Source: RBC074 sp964470555 | GTDB taxonomy: Bacteria; Acidobacteriota; Blastocatellia; RBC074 | Assembly: GCA_964470555.1 (NCBI GenBank) | Contig: CAYYDG010000002.1 | Coordinates: 1 to 64,000 of the forward strand | Reading direction: 5' to 3' | Length of the DNA: 64,000 nt | In this document: piece by piece, positions 1 to 9,545 of the stretch | Layout: every line of letters begins with the position of its first letter | How positions within the stretch are numbered: the first letter of the stretch is position 1 | The notes under the pieces: model-generated | Seen by the model: the letters and a program-made list of their open reading frames with translations, nothing else | Told to the model about the DNA's origin: nothing | Database searches by the model: none | Translations under genes and position numbers: made by a program

Positions 1-138
1 CAATCGGATTTGGAATTGAATGAACTTGGTGGAGTTGAGACGCGCGGAAGGTACATCGCTTGCAGGGGGGGGGCGTCAAGAACAATTTTGCGTTTGGGCG
101 GGAAAATAATGTGGCGTAGGAATGCGGCTGACTTCGGC

Positions 139-1221
139 TCAAGGAAACACAACGCGAGAGGCAGGCGCTAAAAAGGCAAGCAGGCTACAAAATTCCACGG
201 CGCGATTTTCCGCCCAAGCGCGATCTTCATCCGATTGGCGTTGGCCGAAAAAGGCCACGTGGCCTCCGCGTTCGGTCATCAGCAATTGCACCTGTGGGTT
301 GGCAGTAACGCGCGCATCCCGGAACGGTTCGTGTGGAATGAACGGATCGTCTTCGGCGTGAATCAGCAACGTCGGCACTCGAATCTTGGGAATGAAAGGC
401 AGGGAACTGGCGTGGTTGTAATAATCCTGAGCATCTCGAAAGCCATTGTAAGGTTGCATGGCGTCATCCCAATCCCACAGATGCCGAACTCCATCGAGCC
501 GGTTCAAATCATAAGCGCCCGGAAAATGCCTGTTCTTTTCGCGCAGCGTTTTGTGCAAACTGCGCAAAAAGCGAATTTCGTAGATGAAGTTTTCCGGGCG
601 GGCGATGGCGCGCGAACAGGATTCCAGATCAATCGGCGGGCTGATGGCGCACACTCCGCGAAGCTGTTCGGGAACGTTGTCGCCAAGCTCGCCGGCAAAT
701 TTCAGCGATTGATTGCCGCCCATCGAAAAGCCAATCAAAAACAATTCCGGCAATCGGTCGCGTTCGATCAGTTCGCGGACGACGAAATGCAAATCCACCG
801 TCAGCCCGGAATGATAGAGCTTCGGCGACAGATGCAACGTCCCGCCACAACCACGAACGTTGTATCGCAACACATTGAAGCCTGCTGCAAAGGCTTTGCC
901 GGCCGTGCCGAGCACGTAATTGGCATCGGCAGAACCTTCCAATCCGTGAACGATCAGGATAGTTGGCCGAGTCAGCCGATCCGGTTGCCAATGGCAATAA
1001 GCGACGACTCTTGTGTGCGTTTCGGTTTGAAACTCTCGCCGTTCCGCCGTGTGTTGGAGGATCGAAAATCGGCGAGGGCGTTTCGAGCCGATGATCGTCA
1101 TCAGATGGCGATTGGTCAGCATTGCCGCAGGGACAAACGGTTGCTGGGCGAGTCGTTCCGCAATGGAATCGAGGGAAGAAATTCTTGAAGTGTTCGTCAA
1201 ATGGATTTCTGCGTTCATCAT
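139..1221 (-). CDS. YheT-like alpha/beta-hydrolase
   Basis: This 360-residue protein is an alpha/beta-hydrolase of the YheT/EMB8 (COG0429) type, a cytosolic serine esterase family whose physiological substrates are poorly defined. The nucleophile elbow GFSMGG places the catalytic Ser at residue 166, the acid is in AEDDPF (Asp291 or 292), and the His is in RGGHVAF (His321). The N-terminal stretch NRHLMTIIG resembles the family's usual N-terminal motif. Length matches the family (about 320-370). The gene begins with two consecutive ATG codons, so the start could be one codon later. It stands alone and points away from the tRNA gene. Family assignment is firm; substrate is unknown. Confidence 0.85.
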   Translation of the reverse strand: MMNAEIHLTNTSRISSLDSIAERLAQQPFVPAAMLTNRHLMTIIGSKRPRRFSILQHTAERREFQTETHTRVVAYCHWQPDRLTRPTILIVHGLEGSADANYVLGTAGKAFAAGFNVLRYNVRGCGGTLHLSPKLYHSGLTVDLHFVVRELIERDRLPELFLIGFSMGGNQSLKFAGELGDNVPEQLRGVCAISPPIDLESCSRAIARPENFIYEIRFLRSLHKTLREKNRHFPGAYDLNRLDGVRHLWDWDDAMQPYNGFRDAQDYYNHASSLPFIPKIRVPTLLIHAEDDPFIPHEPFRDARVTANPQVQLLMTERGGHVAFFGQRQSDEDRAWAENRAVEFCSLLAFLAPASRVVFP

Positions 1222-1428
1222 TACCAGTCGTTGCTTTCGGGAAATGTCGCGCGGATTTTACCCCATTGTTTGCTGAAGCGGCGATTCAATCCCGATTGAA
1301 TTTGAGTGAAGAATCAGCCTCTTGACGATCTGAGGATCGCTGACTATGATCGCACACTCTTTGGCGGTGATTCAGAGTTACTTGCGTCATCTGCCAACGA
1401 TGTTTGCGATTCAAAAAGATATATTTGT

Positions 1429-1503
1429 GGCGGGTATAGCTCAGCTGGTTAGAGCGCGAGATTGTGGTTCTTGAGGCCGAGGGTTCGATCCCCTCTACCC
1501 GCC
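1429..1503 (+). tRNA. tRNA-His (GTG anticodon)
   Basis: The sequence folds as a full cloverleaf. The acceptor stem is GCGGGTA/TACCCGC, the D arm GCTC/GAGC, the anticodon stem CGAGA/TCTTG with loop TTGTGGT (anticodon GTG), and the T arm GAGGG/CCCTC with loop TTCGATC. The extra G at the first position faces C73 at the 3' end, the G-1:C73 pair that identifies tRNA-His to histidyl-tRNA synthetase. The 3' CCA is not encoded and must be added afterwards. Confidence 0.96.
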
Positions 1504-1656
1504 CTTTCCTTTTTCGTTCGGTTTTCCCGCCAATTCATTCTCGCTTTTCATTACAAGTTCAAGGTTGTATCTGAGCTTCGGCTGTTGGTTTCCAAAACAG
1601 TTTCCGGGTGACGCGGGGCCACGTTTGGTCGGCCAACTCTCTGCAAAGGAAAACAC

Positions 1657-3510
1657 GTGAGCGAACAAAAAGAGAACAAGAAGCGCGTGAATTATTCAGC
1701 CGCCTGGTCTGAGGCTCGCAAGCTGGTGATAGAACATCGCGGGCGGTTGATGCTGGGCGGCGTGTTGATGATTTTCAATCGGCTGGTCGGATTGGTGCTG
1801 CCCGCTTCGACCAAGTTTCTGATTGACGATGTCATTGGCAAGCAACGGACGGATTTGTTGACGCCGATTGCGCTGGCTGCCGGAGCAGCGACCTTTCTGC
1901 AAGCCGTCACTTCCTTTTTGCTGTCCCGTGTGTTGGGCGTGGCCGCTCAACGAGCCATTACCGAAATGCGCAAGCGAGTGCAGGCGAAAGTAGAACGACT
2001 GCCAATCAGCTATTTCGATTCGACGCAAACCGGCAAACTGATTTCGCGGATCATGAACGACGCCGAAGGTATTCGGAATCTGGTCGGCACGGGATTGGTG
2101 CAACTGACCGGCAGCATCATCACGGCGGTCATTGCGCTCGGCGTGTTGTTTTATCTGAACTGGCGATTGACCAGCGTGACGATTGTAGTGCTGGCGGCCT
2201 TTGGCGGCGGGTTGGCGTTCGCCTTCAACAAACTGCGTCCGCTGTTTCGTGAACGCGGCGAGATTCAAAGCGAAATTACGGGACGGTTGGGCGAATCGCT
2301 CGGCGGCATTCGCATCGTCAAAGCTTACACCGCTGAAAAACGCGAAGAACTGGTTTTCGCGCGCGGCGCGCACAAACTGTTTCGCAACATCGCCAAGTCC
2401 ATGACCGGCGTGTCGGCGATCACGGCGTTTTCGTCTGTCGTCGTCGGAGCCATCGGCGTGGTGATGATTACCGTCGGTGGACGTTCGGTGCTGGCCGGAG
2501 AAATGACCGTCGGCGATATGTTCATGTATGTAGCCTTCACGGGTTTGATGGCCTTGCCGGTGATTGAAATTTCCGCCATCGGCACGCAAATCACCGAAGC
2601 GTTTGCCGGACTCGACCGCATACGCGAAATTCTGAGCTTGAAAACCGAAGACGAAGAAGATTCGCAGCGTGACGCCTTGAGTAATCTGCGCGGCGAAGTC
2701 GAATTTGAAAACGTCAGTTTTGAATACAACGAAAATGTCCCGGTGCTGAAAAACGTCTCGTTTACGGCTCCGGCGGGTTCGACGACGGCGCTGGTCGGAT
2801 CGAGCGGATCAGGAAAAAGCACGCTGATCAGTCTGGTCATGAATTTCAATCGCCCGCTTTCCGGGCGCGTCAAAATTGACGGACGCGATCTGACCGGCTT
2901 GAAGCTGCGCGATTACCGCAGTTACCTCGGCGTGGTTTTACAGGATAATTTTCTGTTCGACGGAACGATTGCCGACAACATCAGCTTTTCCAAACCGCAC
3001 GCGACGCGCGCCGAAATTGAAGAAGCTGCGCGAATCGCCCATTGCGAAGAGTTCATTGCCGGATTTGAAAAAGGCTATGAAACCATCGTTGGCGAACGCG
3101 GGGTCAAACTTTCCGGCGGCCAACGCCAGCGCATTGCCATTGCGCGAGCCTTGCTGGCCGATCCGAAAATCCTGATTCTGGACGAAGCGACTTCCAGTCT
3201 GGACAGCGAAAGCGAGGCGATGATTCAGGAAGGGTTGCGGCGATTGCGACAAGGGCGCACGACGTTTGTCATTGCGCACAGGCTTTCGACCATTCGCAGC
3301 GCCGATCAGATTCTGGTGCTCGAAGCCGGAGAAATCGTCGAGCGCGGTTCGCACGACGAACTGATCGCTCACGAAGGCCGCTACAAACAGCTTTACGACA
3401 AACAGTACAAATTCGAACGGGATCAATTCATCAATCCCGGCGAAGATTTCACGCCCGATTTGCCCAAGGTAGAAATTCCCGCTGGCAGAGCCGGAGCTTC
3501 GGCTTTGTAA
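1657..3510 (+). CDS. MsbA-type ABC exporter (fused permease and ATPase)
   Basis: This 617-residue half-transporter has an N-terminal six-helix exporter domain (roughly residues 30-320) followed by an ABC ATPase. Walker A is GSSGSGKST near residue 381, the signature LSGGQRQR starts at residue 485, Walker B ILILDEATSSLD has its Asp at 509, and the H-loop lies in VIAHRLST. It would work as a homodimer exporting lipid or drug-like substrates across the inner membrane; MsbA-like lipid flipping is one possibility. The start is GTG at 1657, chosen because AAGGA ends about seven bases upstream and the next residues are hydrophilic as expected. Substrate cannot be read from the sequence. Confidence 0.9.
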   Translation: MSEQKENKKRVNYSAAWSEARKLVIEHRGRLMLGGVLMIFNRLVGLVLPASTKFLIDDVIGKQRTDLLTPIALAAGAATFLQAVTSFLLSRVLGVAAQRAITEMRKRVQAKVERLPISYFDSTQTGKLISRIMNDAEGIRNLVGTGLVQLTGSIITAVIALGVLFYLNWRLTSVTIVVLAAFGGGLAFAFNKLRPLFRERGEIQSEITGRLGESLGGIRIVKAYTAEKREELVFARGAHKLFRNIAKSMTGVSAITAFSSVVVGAIGVVMITVGGRSVLAGEMTVGDMFMYVAFTGLMALPVIEISAIGTQITEAFAGLDRIREILSLKTEDEEDSQRDALSNLRGEVEFENVSFEYNENVPVLKNVSFTAPAGSTTALVGSSGSGKSTLISLVMNFNRPLSGRVKIDGRDLTGLKLRDYRSYLGVVLQDNFLFDGTIADNISFSKPHATRAEIEEAARIAHCEEFIAGFEKGYETIVGERGVKLSGGQRQRIAIARALLADPKILILDEATSSLDSESEAMIQEGLRRLRQGRTTFVIAHRLSTIRSADQILVLEAGEIVERGSHDELIAHEGRYKQLYDKQYKFERDQFINPGEDFTPDLPKVEIPAGRAGASAL

Positions 3511-3606
3511 CAGGAAACCCAGTTCGACAGGATTGCCAGAATTTTTCAGGATGAGCCCCGACCCTTTTAGTCCAGTAACCCCTGTCTGTTTTTAGGAGGA
3601 ACCCAA

Positions 3607-4044
3607 ATGCCCAAACCCACTCAAAGCTTTTCCCATCACACGCGCTGGCACGCGCCGTTTCATTTTGTGTTGTCTCCGATCTTGTTCATACACTTTGGCT
3701 GGTGCATTCTGCGCGTGACAAAAGCCCCGACGCTGGATCATTTCGAACAATTATTGTTGTCCGTTGGTTTGTTGCTGATGATGTTGATGGTGCGCGTCAA
3801 TCCGCTGAAAGCGCAGGATCGCATCATTCGCCTGGAAGAGCAGCTTCGGTATCAGCGATTGCTGACTGCCGATCTGGCCGCCAGAGCCAGCGCGTTGCCG
3901 GTTCGATTTATCGTGGCCATGCGATTTGCTTCGGATGGCGAATTGCCGGAACTGGCGCAGCTTGCCGTGGATGGCGCATTCGCCACGCCAAAAGAATTGA
4001 AACAGGCGATCAAAAACTGGCGCGGCGATTACTTTCGCGTCTAA
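3607..4044 (+). CDS. Small two-helix membrane protein (DUF6526-like)
   Basis: This 145-residue protein has two predicted membrane helices (about 20-36 and 48-62) in an N-terminal half rich in His and aromatic residues, followed by a soluble helical C-terminal half. It resembles the DUF6526 family as I remember it, a family with no known function. A perfect AGGAGGA lies six bases before the ATG. The gene sits 96 nt after the ABC exporter, so it may share its transcript, but no functional link can be read. The family name is from memory and should be checked with a profile search. Confidence 0.7.
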   Translation: MPKPTQSFSHHTRWHAPFHFVLSPILFIHFGWCILRVTKAPTLDHFEQLLLSVGLLLMMLMVRVNPLKAQDRIIRLEEQLRYQRLLTADLAARASALPVRFIVAMRFASDGELPELAQLAVDGAFATPKELKQAIKNWRGDYFRV

Positions 4045-4146
4045 AATCAGCAGTCGTCACGGAAAATACGAATACACGAACTGCGCGGGCATTGAGGAAT
4101 GGCTCAAGCCTGACGCAGACGAATTGTTTATCAACAGGGCTAGCTT

Positions 4147-5811
4147 ATGACTTCACTGAACATTGTGGGATTTGTTTGCGCATTGCTGCCGAGCTTGTTG
4201 GTCGGCGCATTGTTTTCCCGGAAGTCGGATGTGGGCGTATCGGACGCGAAGTTGCGTGAATTGGAACGCGAACTCGAAACGACCAAAGCCGAACTATACG
4301 TTCAACACGAAGCGCTGGATTCGCTGAAAAGTCAGGCGGAAAAATCCTCTGAGCAAATCAAAGCGCGCGACGCCAAAATCGCTGACCTGGAAAGCAAGCT
4401 TGAACTGGCCGATAACGCCAAGTTCGCCGCCGAATCGGGAATGGATGCCGCCAATTCCCGTACCGTAGCTTTGAAATCGGAAGCCGATGCGATTCGCGGC
4501 AAATTGGCCGAAGCCGAAGCGGAAATCGAATCGTTGCGTTCCAAACTCACGAATGCCGAAGCCGAACGCGACAATCCCAAACCTGATCCGGCAATGGTTG
4601 CCGAAATCGAATCGCTGCGAAAAACCGTACTCAGCCAGAACAACGACGTGGCGACCTTGCTCAACCGAGTCAAAGAACTGGCGCCGTTGAAGCTGCAAAT
4701 CACCGACCGCGATTTGCGGTTGCGAAAGCTGGAAACGAAGCTGGCCGAAGCCGAAAAAAACGAACAATCCAAAACGGAAGAAGCCGCCCGGTTGGCGCAA
4801 CAACTCACCGCCATTTCCGAAAGCAACGAACGCGAGCAGGGAATTCTGGCCGACCGTGTCGCCGAATTGGAAGCGTCCGTTGCCGAACAAGCGACGCTGC
4901 TTTCGCAATTGCGCGATCAAAAAGCTGAACACGAATTTGCGCTCAACGAAAAAGATTCCCAGCTTGCCGACCTGCAATCCCAACTGGATTTCCGACTTGC
5001 CGAAGCGGAACAGGATTCTTCGCTACGCGACAAGGACGCGGCGATTTCGTTATTGCAGCTTCGCGTCAAAGAGCTTGAACCGCTGGCGGTTCAAGTGGCG
5101 GAGCGCGATTTGAAATTGCGCCAGATGAACGACGAAGCCTCGGAAACCGAAGCCCGGTTGAATCGGTTGCAAAATCGGCTGGAAGAAATGGAAGCGCTGG
5201 CGGGTTCATCCGGTGCAGATGATTTGATCGAAGCGAAAGTGCGAGAGCAGGAACTTCGGCAACAGGAGATTCAGGCGGCGCTGGCGGACAAGGATGCCGA
5301 AATCGTGCGACTGAAATCGCTGGTCGTTGCCAGCCCGGACGCTGCTCACGCTCGCGTCGAAGCCGCCGAAGCCAAAGCGAAAGAACTGGACGCCGAATTC
5401 AACGCTGAACTCAGCAGCCGGGACGAAGAAATCGCGCGGTTGCAGGCTCGTATCGCCGAACTGGAACCGCTGCACGCGCAATTGTTCGCGCGCGATGCGC
5501 GATTGATCGAACTCGACGCCCGGTTGCAATCCGCCATCAGCGAAAAAGAATCCGAAGCCAGACATCTCAACGCGCGCATCGCCGAACTGGAACCGGCAGG
5601 CGCAAAAGCCGAAGTCGCCGAAGCCAAATTGCGCGAACTGGAAACGCAGCATCAGGCGACGGTCAACAATCTGGAAGTCGAAATCAGCGGTTTGCGCGTC
5701 AAGCTGGCCGGGTTGGAAGGCACGAACGCCGTGCTGGCCGAATGCATGGAAAAGTTGCACGAAGCTGAGGTGAGATTGCAATCTCTGGAATCTTCGCGCG
5801 ACACTCAATGA
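4147..5811 (+). CDS. Membrane-anchored long coiled-coil protein with internal repeats
   Basis: The 554-residue protein has one hydrophobic N-terminal segment (residues 5-23) and then an almost uninterrupted coiled coil to the C-terminus, very rich in Glu, Ala, Leu, Lys and Arg. A motif of the form R-V/I-K/A-E-L-x-P-L followed by an RDxxL element recurs near residues 174, 306 and 434, with a weaker copy near 476. The spacing of about 130 residues between the three clear copies suggests a duplicated module. Such proteins act as rods or scaffolds; no catalytic motif is visible. It might organise an envelope or cytoskeletal complex, but this is inference. The start is supported by the hydrophobic N-terminus. 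Confidence 0.75.
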   Translation: MTSLNIVGFVCALLPSLLVGALFSRKSDVGVSDAKLRELERELETTKAELYVQHEALDSLKSQAEKSSEQIKARDAKIADLESKLELADNAKFAAESGMDAANSRTVALKSEADAIRGKLAEAEAEIESLRSKLTNAEAERDNPKPDPAMVAEIESLRKTVLSQNNDVATLLNRVKELAPLKLQITDRDLRLRKLETKLAEAEKNEQSKTEEAARLAQQLTAISESNEREQGILADRVAELEASVAEQATLLSQLRDQKAEHEFALNEKDSQLADLQSQLDFRLAEAEQDSSLRDKDAAISLLQLRVKELEPLAVQVAERDLKLRQMNDEASETEARLNRLQNRLEEMEALAGSSGADDLIEAKVREQELRQQEIQAALADKDAEIVRLKSLVVASPDAAHARVEAAEAKAKELDAEFNAELSSRDEEIARLQARIAELEPLHAQLFARDARLIELDARLQSAISEKESEARHLNARIAELEPAGAKAEVAEAKLRELETQHQATVNNLEVEISGLRVKLAGLEGTNAVLAECMEKLHEAEVRLQSLESSRDTQ

Positions 5812-5938
5812 CCCTGATCGGATTTCCTCAACGCCAAACCGCCGCTTGGCTGTACACACTGCAACGCTCGCCTTATGATTCGCCCGTGCGATTTTCGCGC
5901 GCCATCCACAATCAACAACCACCTACACGGAGAGCGCA

Positions 5939-7297
5939 ATGTCAGTAAAATCATCTTCTGCGAGCGAACTGACTCGCCGTCAATTTCTGAATCAGGCCAC
6001 CGCTGCCGGAATCGTTACGTTGGCCGCTCCGGCCATCGTGCGAGGCCGCAACCTCAACGACAAACTCAATCTGGCGATCATCGGCGCGGGCGGTCGTGGA
6101 GCCGCCAATCTGAAAGGCGTCGAATCGGAAAACATCGCCATCCTGTGCGACGTGAATCAGGAAGGATTGAACAAAGCCGCCGAACGCCACACCCAGGCTC
6201 GCAAGCTGGTGGATTTCCGCAAGGTGTTCGATTACGCCAAAGAATTTGACGCCGTGGTCATCAGCACCGCCGAACATACGCACGCCTTTGCCACGCTGCC
6301 TGCGTTGCAACTGGGCAAACACGTTTATTGCGAAAAACCGCTGACGCATAACATCTGGGAAGCTCGCGTTATACGCGAAGCCGCCGCCAAAACCAAAGTT
6401 GCCACACAGATGGGAACGCAGATTCATGCCGGAGACAATTACCGTCGCGTTGTGGAATTGATTCAAACCGGAGCCATCGGCGAAGTCACGGAAGCTCACG
6501 TCTGGGTAGGCCGCGCCTGGGGCTGGCACGCAACAGAAGCCGAAGCCAAAGCCGCTGGCGACATCGTTTTTGTCCAAAATCGTCCGGCCAAACCCGATCC
6601 GATTCCGGCGATTTTGAATTGGGAGTTGTGGCTGGGGCCTGCGCCGCAACGTCCGTTCAACGATGTCTATTTTCCAGGACCGAAATGGTATCGCTGGTGG
6701 GATTTCGGCAATGGCACGATGAGCGATCTGGGCAGTCACTGGATTGATCTGCCGTGGTGGGCGTTGAAACTGGATCATCCGCTGACCATCGAAGCCAGCG
6801 GCCCCGCGCCGCATCCCGAAATCGCTCCGGCTTCGATGCAGGTGACGTATCAATACGGCAAACGCGGCGATCTGGCTCCGCTGCAATTGACCTGGTATCA
6901 GGGAACTTACAAACCGCAACTTCTAAAAGATGGAAAAATTCCGAACTGGAACAGTGGCGTGTTGTTCGTAGGCGACAAGGGCATGCTGCTGTCTGATTAC
7001 AGCAAACACGTCCTGCTGCCCGAAACGCAGTTTGCCGATTTCAAACGCCCCGATCCGTTCATCCCGAAATCGCTGGGGCATTACGCCGAATGGATTCATG
7101 CCTGCAAAACCGGCGCGCCGACGACGTGCAACTTTGAATATGCGGGATGGCTGACCGAAGCCAATCATCTGGGCAACGTCGCATTTCGTGCCGGCAAGAA
7201 GCTGGAATGGGATTACCAGAATCTGCGTGCGACCAATGCGCCGGAAATCGAACCGATGATTCGCCGCAAATATCGCAAAGGCTGGAAACTGAGCTAG
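5939..7297 (+). CDS. Gfo/Idh/MocA-family oxidoreductase, Tat-exported
   Basis: This 452-residue protein starts with a twin-arginine signal (TRRQFLNQ, residues 13-20, followed by a hydrophobic stretch), so it is expected to fold with its cofactor and then be exported. The Rossmann motif IIGAGGRGAANL follows, and EKP at residues 132-134 supplies the lysine typical of NAD(P)-dependent sugar and inositol dehydrogenases of this family. The C-terminal half is the usual alpha/beta domain. It is followed 6 bp later by a DUF1553 gene, so the two are almost certainly cotranscribed. Exported members are common beside planctomycete-type cytochrome proteins. The substrate, probably a sugar derivative, is not known. 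Confidence 0.9.
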   Translation: MSVKSSSASELTRRQFLNQATAAGIVTLAAPAIVRGRNLNDKLNLAIIGAGGRGAANLKGVESENIAILCDVNQEGLNKAAERHTQARKLVDFRKVFDYAKEFDAVVISTAEHTHAFATLPALQLGKHVYCEKPLTHNIWEARVIREAAAKTKVATQMGTQIHAGDNYRRVVELIQTGAIGEVTEAHVWVGRAWGWHATEAEAKAAGDIVFVQNRPAKPDPIPAILNWELWLGPAPQRPFNDVYFPGPKWYRWWDFGNGTMSDLGSHWIDLPWWALKLDHPLTIEASGPAPHPEIAPASMQVTYQYGKRGDLAPLQLTWYQGTYKPQLLKDGKIPNWNSGVLFVGDKGMLLSDYSKHVLLPETQFADFKRPDPFIPKSLGHYAEWIHACKTGAPTTCNFEYAGWLTEANHLGNVAFRAGKKLEWDYQNLRATNAPEIEPMIRRKYRKGWKLS

Positions 7298-7303
7298 GCG
7301 GCA

Positions 7304-9514
7304 ATGAACTCAACCGTAGGAAAAACAACTCTTCTGCTGTTCGCGGCGTTCGCCGTTTTCGCGTTTGCGCCGATTGGCAAACTACGCCCGACGTTTGCTC
7401 AATCGGCGGCATCTAATCGTGAACATTGGGCTTGGCAACCGATCAAGCGACCAGCGATCCCCAAAATCCTAAATCCAAAATCCAAAATTCAAAATCCGAT
7501 AGACGCTTTCATCGTCGCCAAACTCACTCAATCCGGATTGCAGATGTCGCCTGAAGCCGACCGCCGCACATTGATTCGGCGCTTGTATTTTGACTTGGTC
7601 GGATTGCCGCCGTCGCCGGAACGTGTGCAGCAATTTTTGAAAGATCGAAATCCGCTGGCTTATGAAAAGCTGGTGGAGGAATTGTTGGCTTCGCCGCGTT
7701 ATGGCGAACGTTGGGCGCGGCACTGGCTCGACGTGGTGCATTACGGCGACACGCACGGTTACGACAAAGACAAACCGCGCCCGAACGCCTGGCCTTACCG
7801 CGATTATGTGATTCGCGCTCTGAACGAAGACAAGCCTTATGCGCGGTTTGTGGAAGAACAGATTGCTGGCGACGTGTTGTATCCCGGCACGCGCGACGGC
7901 ATTCAAGCGCTTGGCTTTCTGGCCGCTGGGCCTTGGGATTTCATCGGCCACGCCGAACTGCCCGAAACAAAAATTGACGGCAAGATCGCTCGGCATCTGG
8001 ATCGTGACGATATGGTGGCCAACACGATTGGCACGTTTACCAGCGTCACGGTTCACTGTGCGCAATGCCACAACCACAAATTCGATCCCATCTCGCAGGA
8101 AGATTATTACTCGCTGCAATCGGTCTTTTCGGCGCTGGATCGAGCCGACAAGAAATACTTTCCCAACGACGCAGCGATGACCGAACGCTTCAACCGGCTG
8201 GACGGTCGTCAGCGGGAAATTGCCGAACGCAAACGCATCATCGAACGCGACGCTGCCAAAGCTGCTGGCGATACGTTGACGAAGCTCGACGCGCAAATTG
8301 CCGCAGCCGCCAAACAACCTGACAACGCTGCCGAAGTCACCGGCTTACGAAAGAAGCGAGCGTCGTTGGTGGACGCCGCGATGAAGCCGGAGCTTCGCGC
8401 CGAACGCGACGCCATCAACGTTGAACTTGGCGAACTGGCGATAGAACTGGCGACATTTCCGAAACCTGAAGTTGTCTTTGCCGCGACGGTTCATTACGGC
8501 GTTGGAGATTTTCGGGGCACAGGTTGGAATGGCGGCAAGCCTCGCCCAATTCACGTGCTGGCTCGCGGGCAAGTCACTTCGCCCGGACGCGAAGTCACGC
8601 CCGGCACGCTTTCAATGCTGACGTTTCAACCAGCGCGGTTCAGCATCCCGAAAGATGCTTCTGAATCTCAACGCCGAGCGGCGCTGGCTGGTTGGATTAC
8701 CGATCCAAACAATCCGCTGACCTGGCGGAGCATCGTCAATCGCGTTTGGCAATATCACTTCGGTGCCGGATTGGTGACGACCCCGAACGACTTTGGCCGC
8801 AATGGAGCCAAACCTTCTCATCCCGAACTGCTGGATTGGTTGGCAACGGAATTCCGCGATAACGGAGGTTCGCTTAAAAAGCTCCACAAGCTGATCGTCA
8901 TGAGCGAAACGTATCGCCAGGCTTCTGCTAGCAATCCGGCGGCTGAAAAAGTGGACACAAGCAATTCTCTATTGTGGCGGCAAAACCGTCGCAAGTTGGA
9001 AGCCGAAGCCGTTCGAGACGCGGTGCTGGCGGTGACGGGAAAGCTCGATCTGACGATGGGCGGCGCAGGCTGGCAGGATTTCGTCATCGAACGCCCGGAA
9101 CATTCGCCGCATTACGAATACGGCCTGGCCGATCCGGAAGACCCGATAACGTGGCGGCGTTCGATTTATCGGTTCATCGTTCGTTCGCAGACACAGCCGT
9201 GGATGACGGCGCTGGATTGTGCTGATCCTTCGATGCGCGTGGACAAACGCAACGAAAGTTTGTCGCCGTTGCAGGCGCTGGCATTGTTGAACAACGGGTT
9301 TATGATCGTACAGGCGCGGCACTTTGCCGAACGACTGGAGCGCGAACGTCCCAACAACCTGATGGCGCAAATTGAACGCGCAAGCTGGCTGGCATTTGGC
9401 CGCACGACTTCTGCCGCCGAGCAAAAGCAATTTGCGACGTTTGCCCGGCAATACGGATTGCCGAATTTGTGCCGCGTGTTGTTGAACCTGAACGAATTCA
9501 CCTTTGCAGATTGA
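7304..9514 (+). CDS. DUF1549/DUF1553 cytochrome-like secreted protein
   Basis: This 736-residue protein has a signal peptide (1-33), a DUF1549 domain (about 65-270) and a DUF1553 domain (about 455-715). A haem-binding CAQCH motif lies at residues 252-256, in the usual DUF1549 position, followed by NHKFDPI. The C-terminus LNLNEF matches the family ending. It lacks the N-terminal cytochrome c domain that many relatives carry. These proteins are periplasmic or surface proteins of Planctomycetes, Verrucomicrobia and Acidobacteria, linked by context to polysaccharide oxidation; their chemistry is unproven. Between signal peptide and DUF1549 the gene contains a short A-rich repeat (7461-7497) that looks intergenic in type but reads in frame. 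Confidence 0.88.
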   Translation: MNSTVGKTTLLLFAAFAVFAFAPIGKLRPTFAQSAASNREHWAWQPIKRPAIPKILNPKSKIQNPIDAFIVAKLTQSGLQMSPEADRRTLIRRLYFDLVGLPPSPERVQQFLKDRNPLAYEKLVEELLASPRYGERWARHWLDVVHYGDTHGYDKDKPRPNAWPYRDYVIRALNEDKPYARFVEEQIAGDVLYPGTRDGIQALGFLAAGPWDFIGHAELPETKIDGKIARHLDRDDMVANTIGTFTSVTVHCAQCHNHKFDPISQEDYYSLQSVFSALDRADKKYFPNDAAMTERFNRLDGRQREIAERKRIIERDAAKAAGDTLTKLDAQIAAAAKQPDNAAEVTGLRKKRASLVDAAMKPELRAERDAINVELGELAIELATFPKPEVVFAATVHYGVGDFRGTGWNGGKPRPIHVLARGQVTSPGREVTPGTLSMLTFQPARFSIPKDASESQRRAALAGWITDPNNPLTWRSIVNRVWQYHFGAGLVTTPNDFGRNGAKPSHPELLDWLATEFRDNGGSLKKLHKLIVMSETYRQASASNPAAEKVDTSNSLLWRQNRRKLEAEAVRDAVLAVTGKLDLTMGGAGWQDFVIERPEHSPHYEYGLADPEDPITWRRSIYRFIVRSQTQPWMTALDCADPSMRVDKRNESLSPLQALALLNNGFMIVQARHFAERLERERPNNLMAQIERASWLAFGRTTSAAEQKQFATFARQYGLPNLCRVLLNLNEFTFAD
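7461..7497 (+). repeat. Short A-rich tandem repeat inside a coding sequence
   Basis: About 37 bases are built from four or five degenerate copies of an 8-nt unit close to ATCCAAAA. They read in frame through the DUF1549/DUF1553 gene as a Lys/Asn/Pro/Ile-rich linker between the signal peptide and the first domain. The composition is unlike the surrounding GC-rich gene and is typical of intergenic simple repeats. Confidence 0.75.
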
Positions 9515-9545
9515 CCCAAACCTGAAAATTTCAAGAGAGGATTTG

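Noticed and set aside
63..72. Run of nine G near the window start
   Set aside because: Homopolymer outside any gene; no evidence for phase variation.
9504..9545. Upstream start for the serine hydrolase
   Set aside because: It would overlap the preceding gene and precede the signal peptide with charged residues; 9546 has a proper ribosome site.
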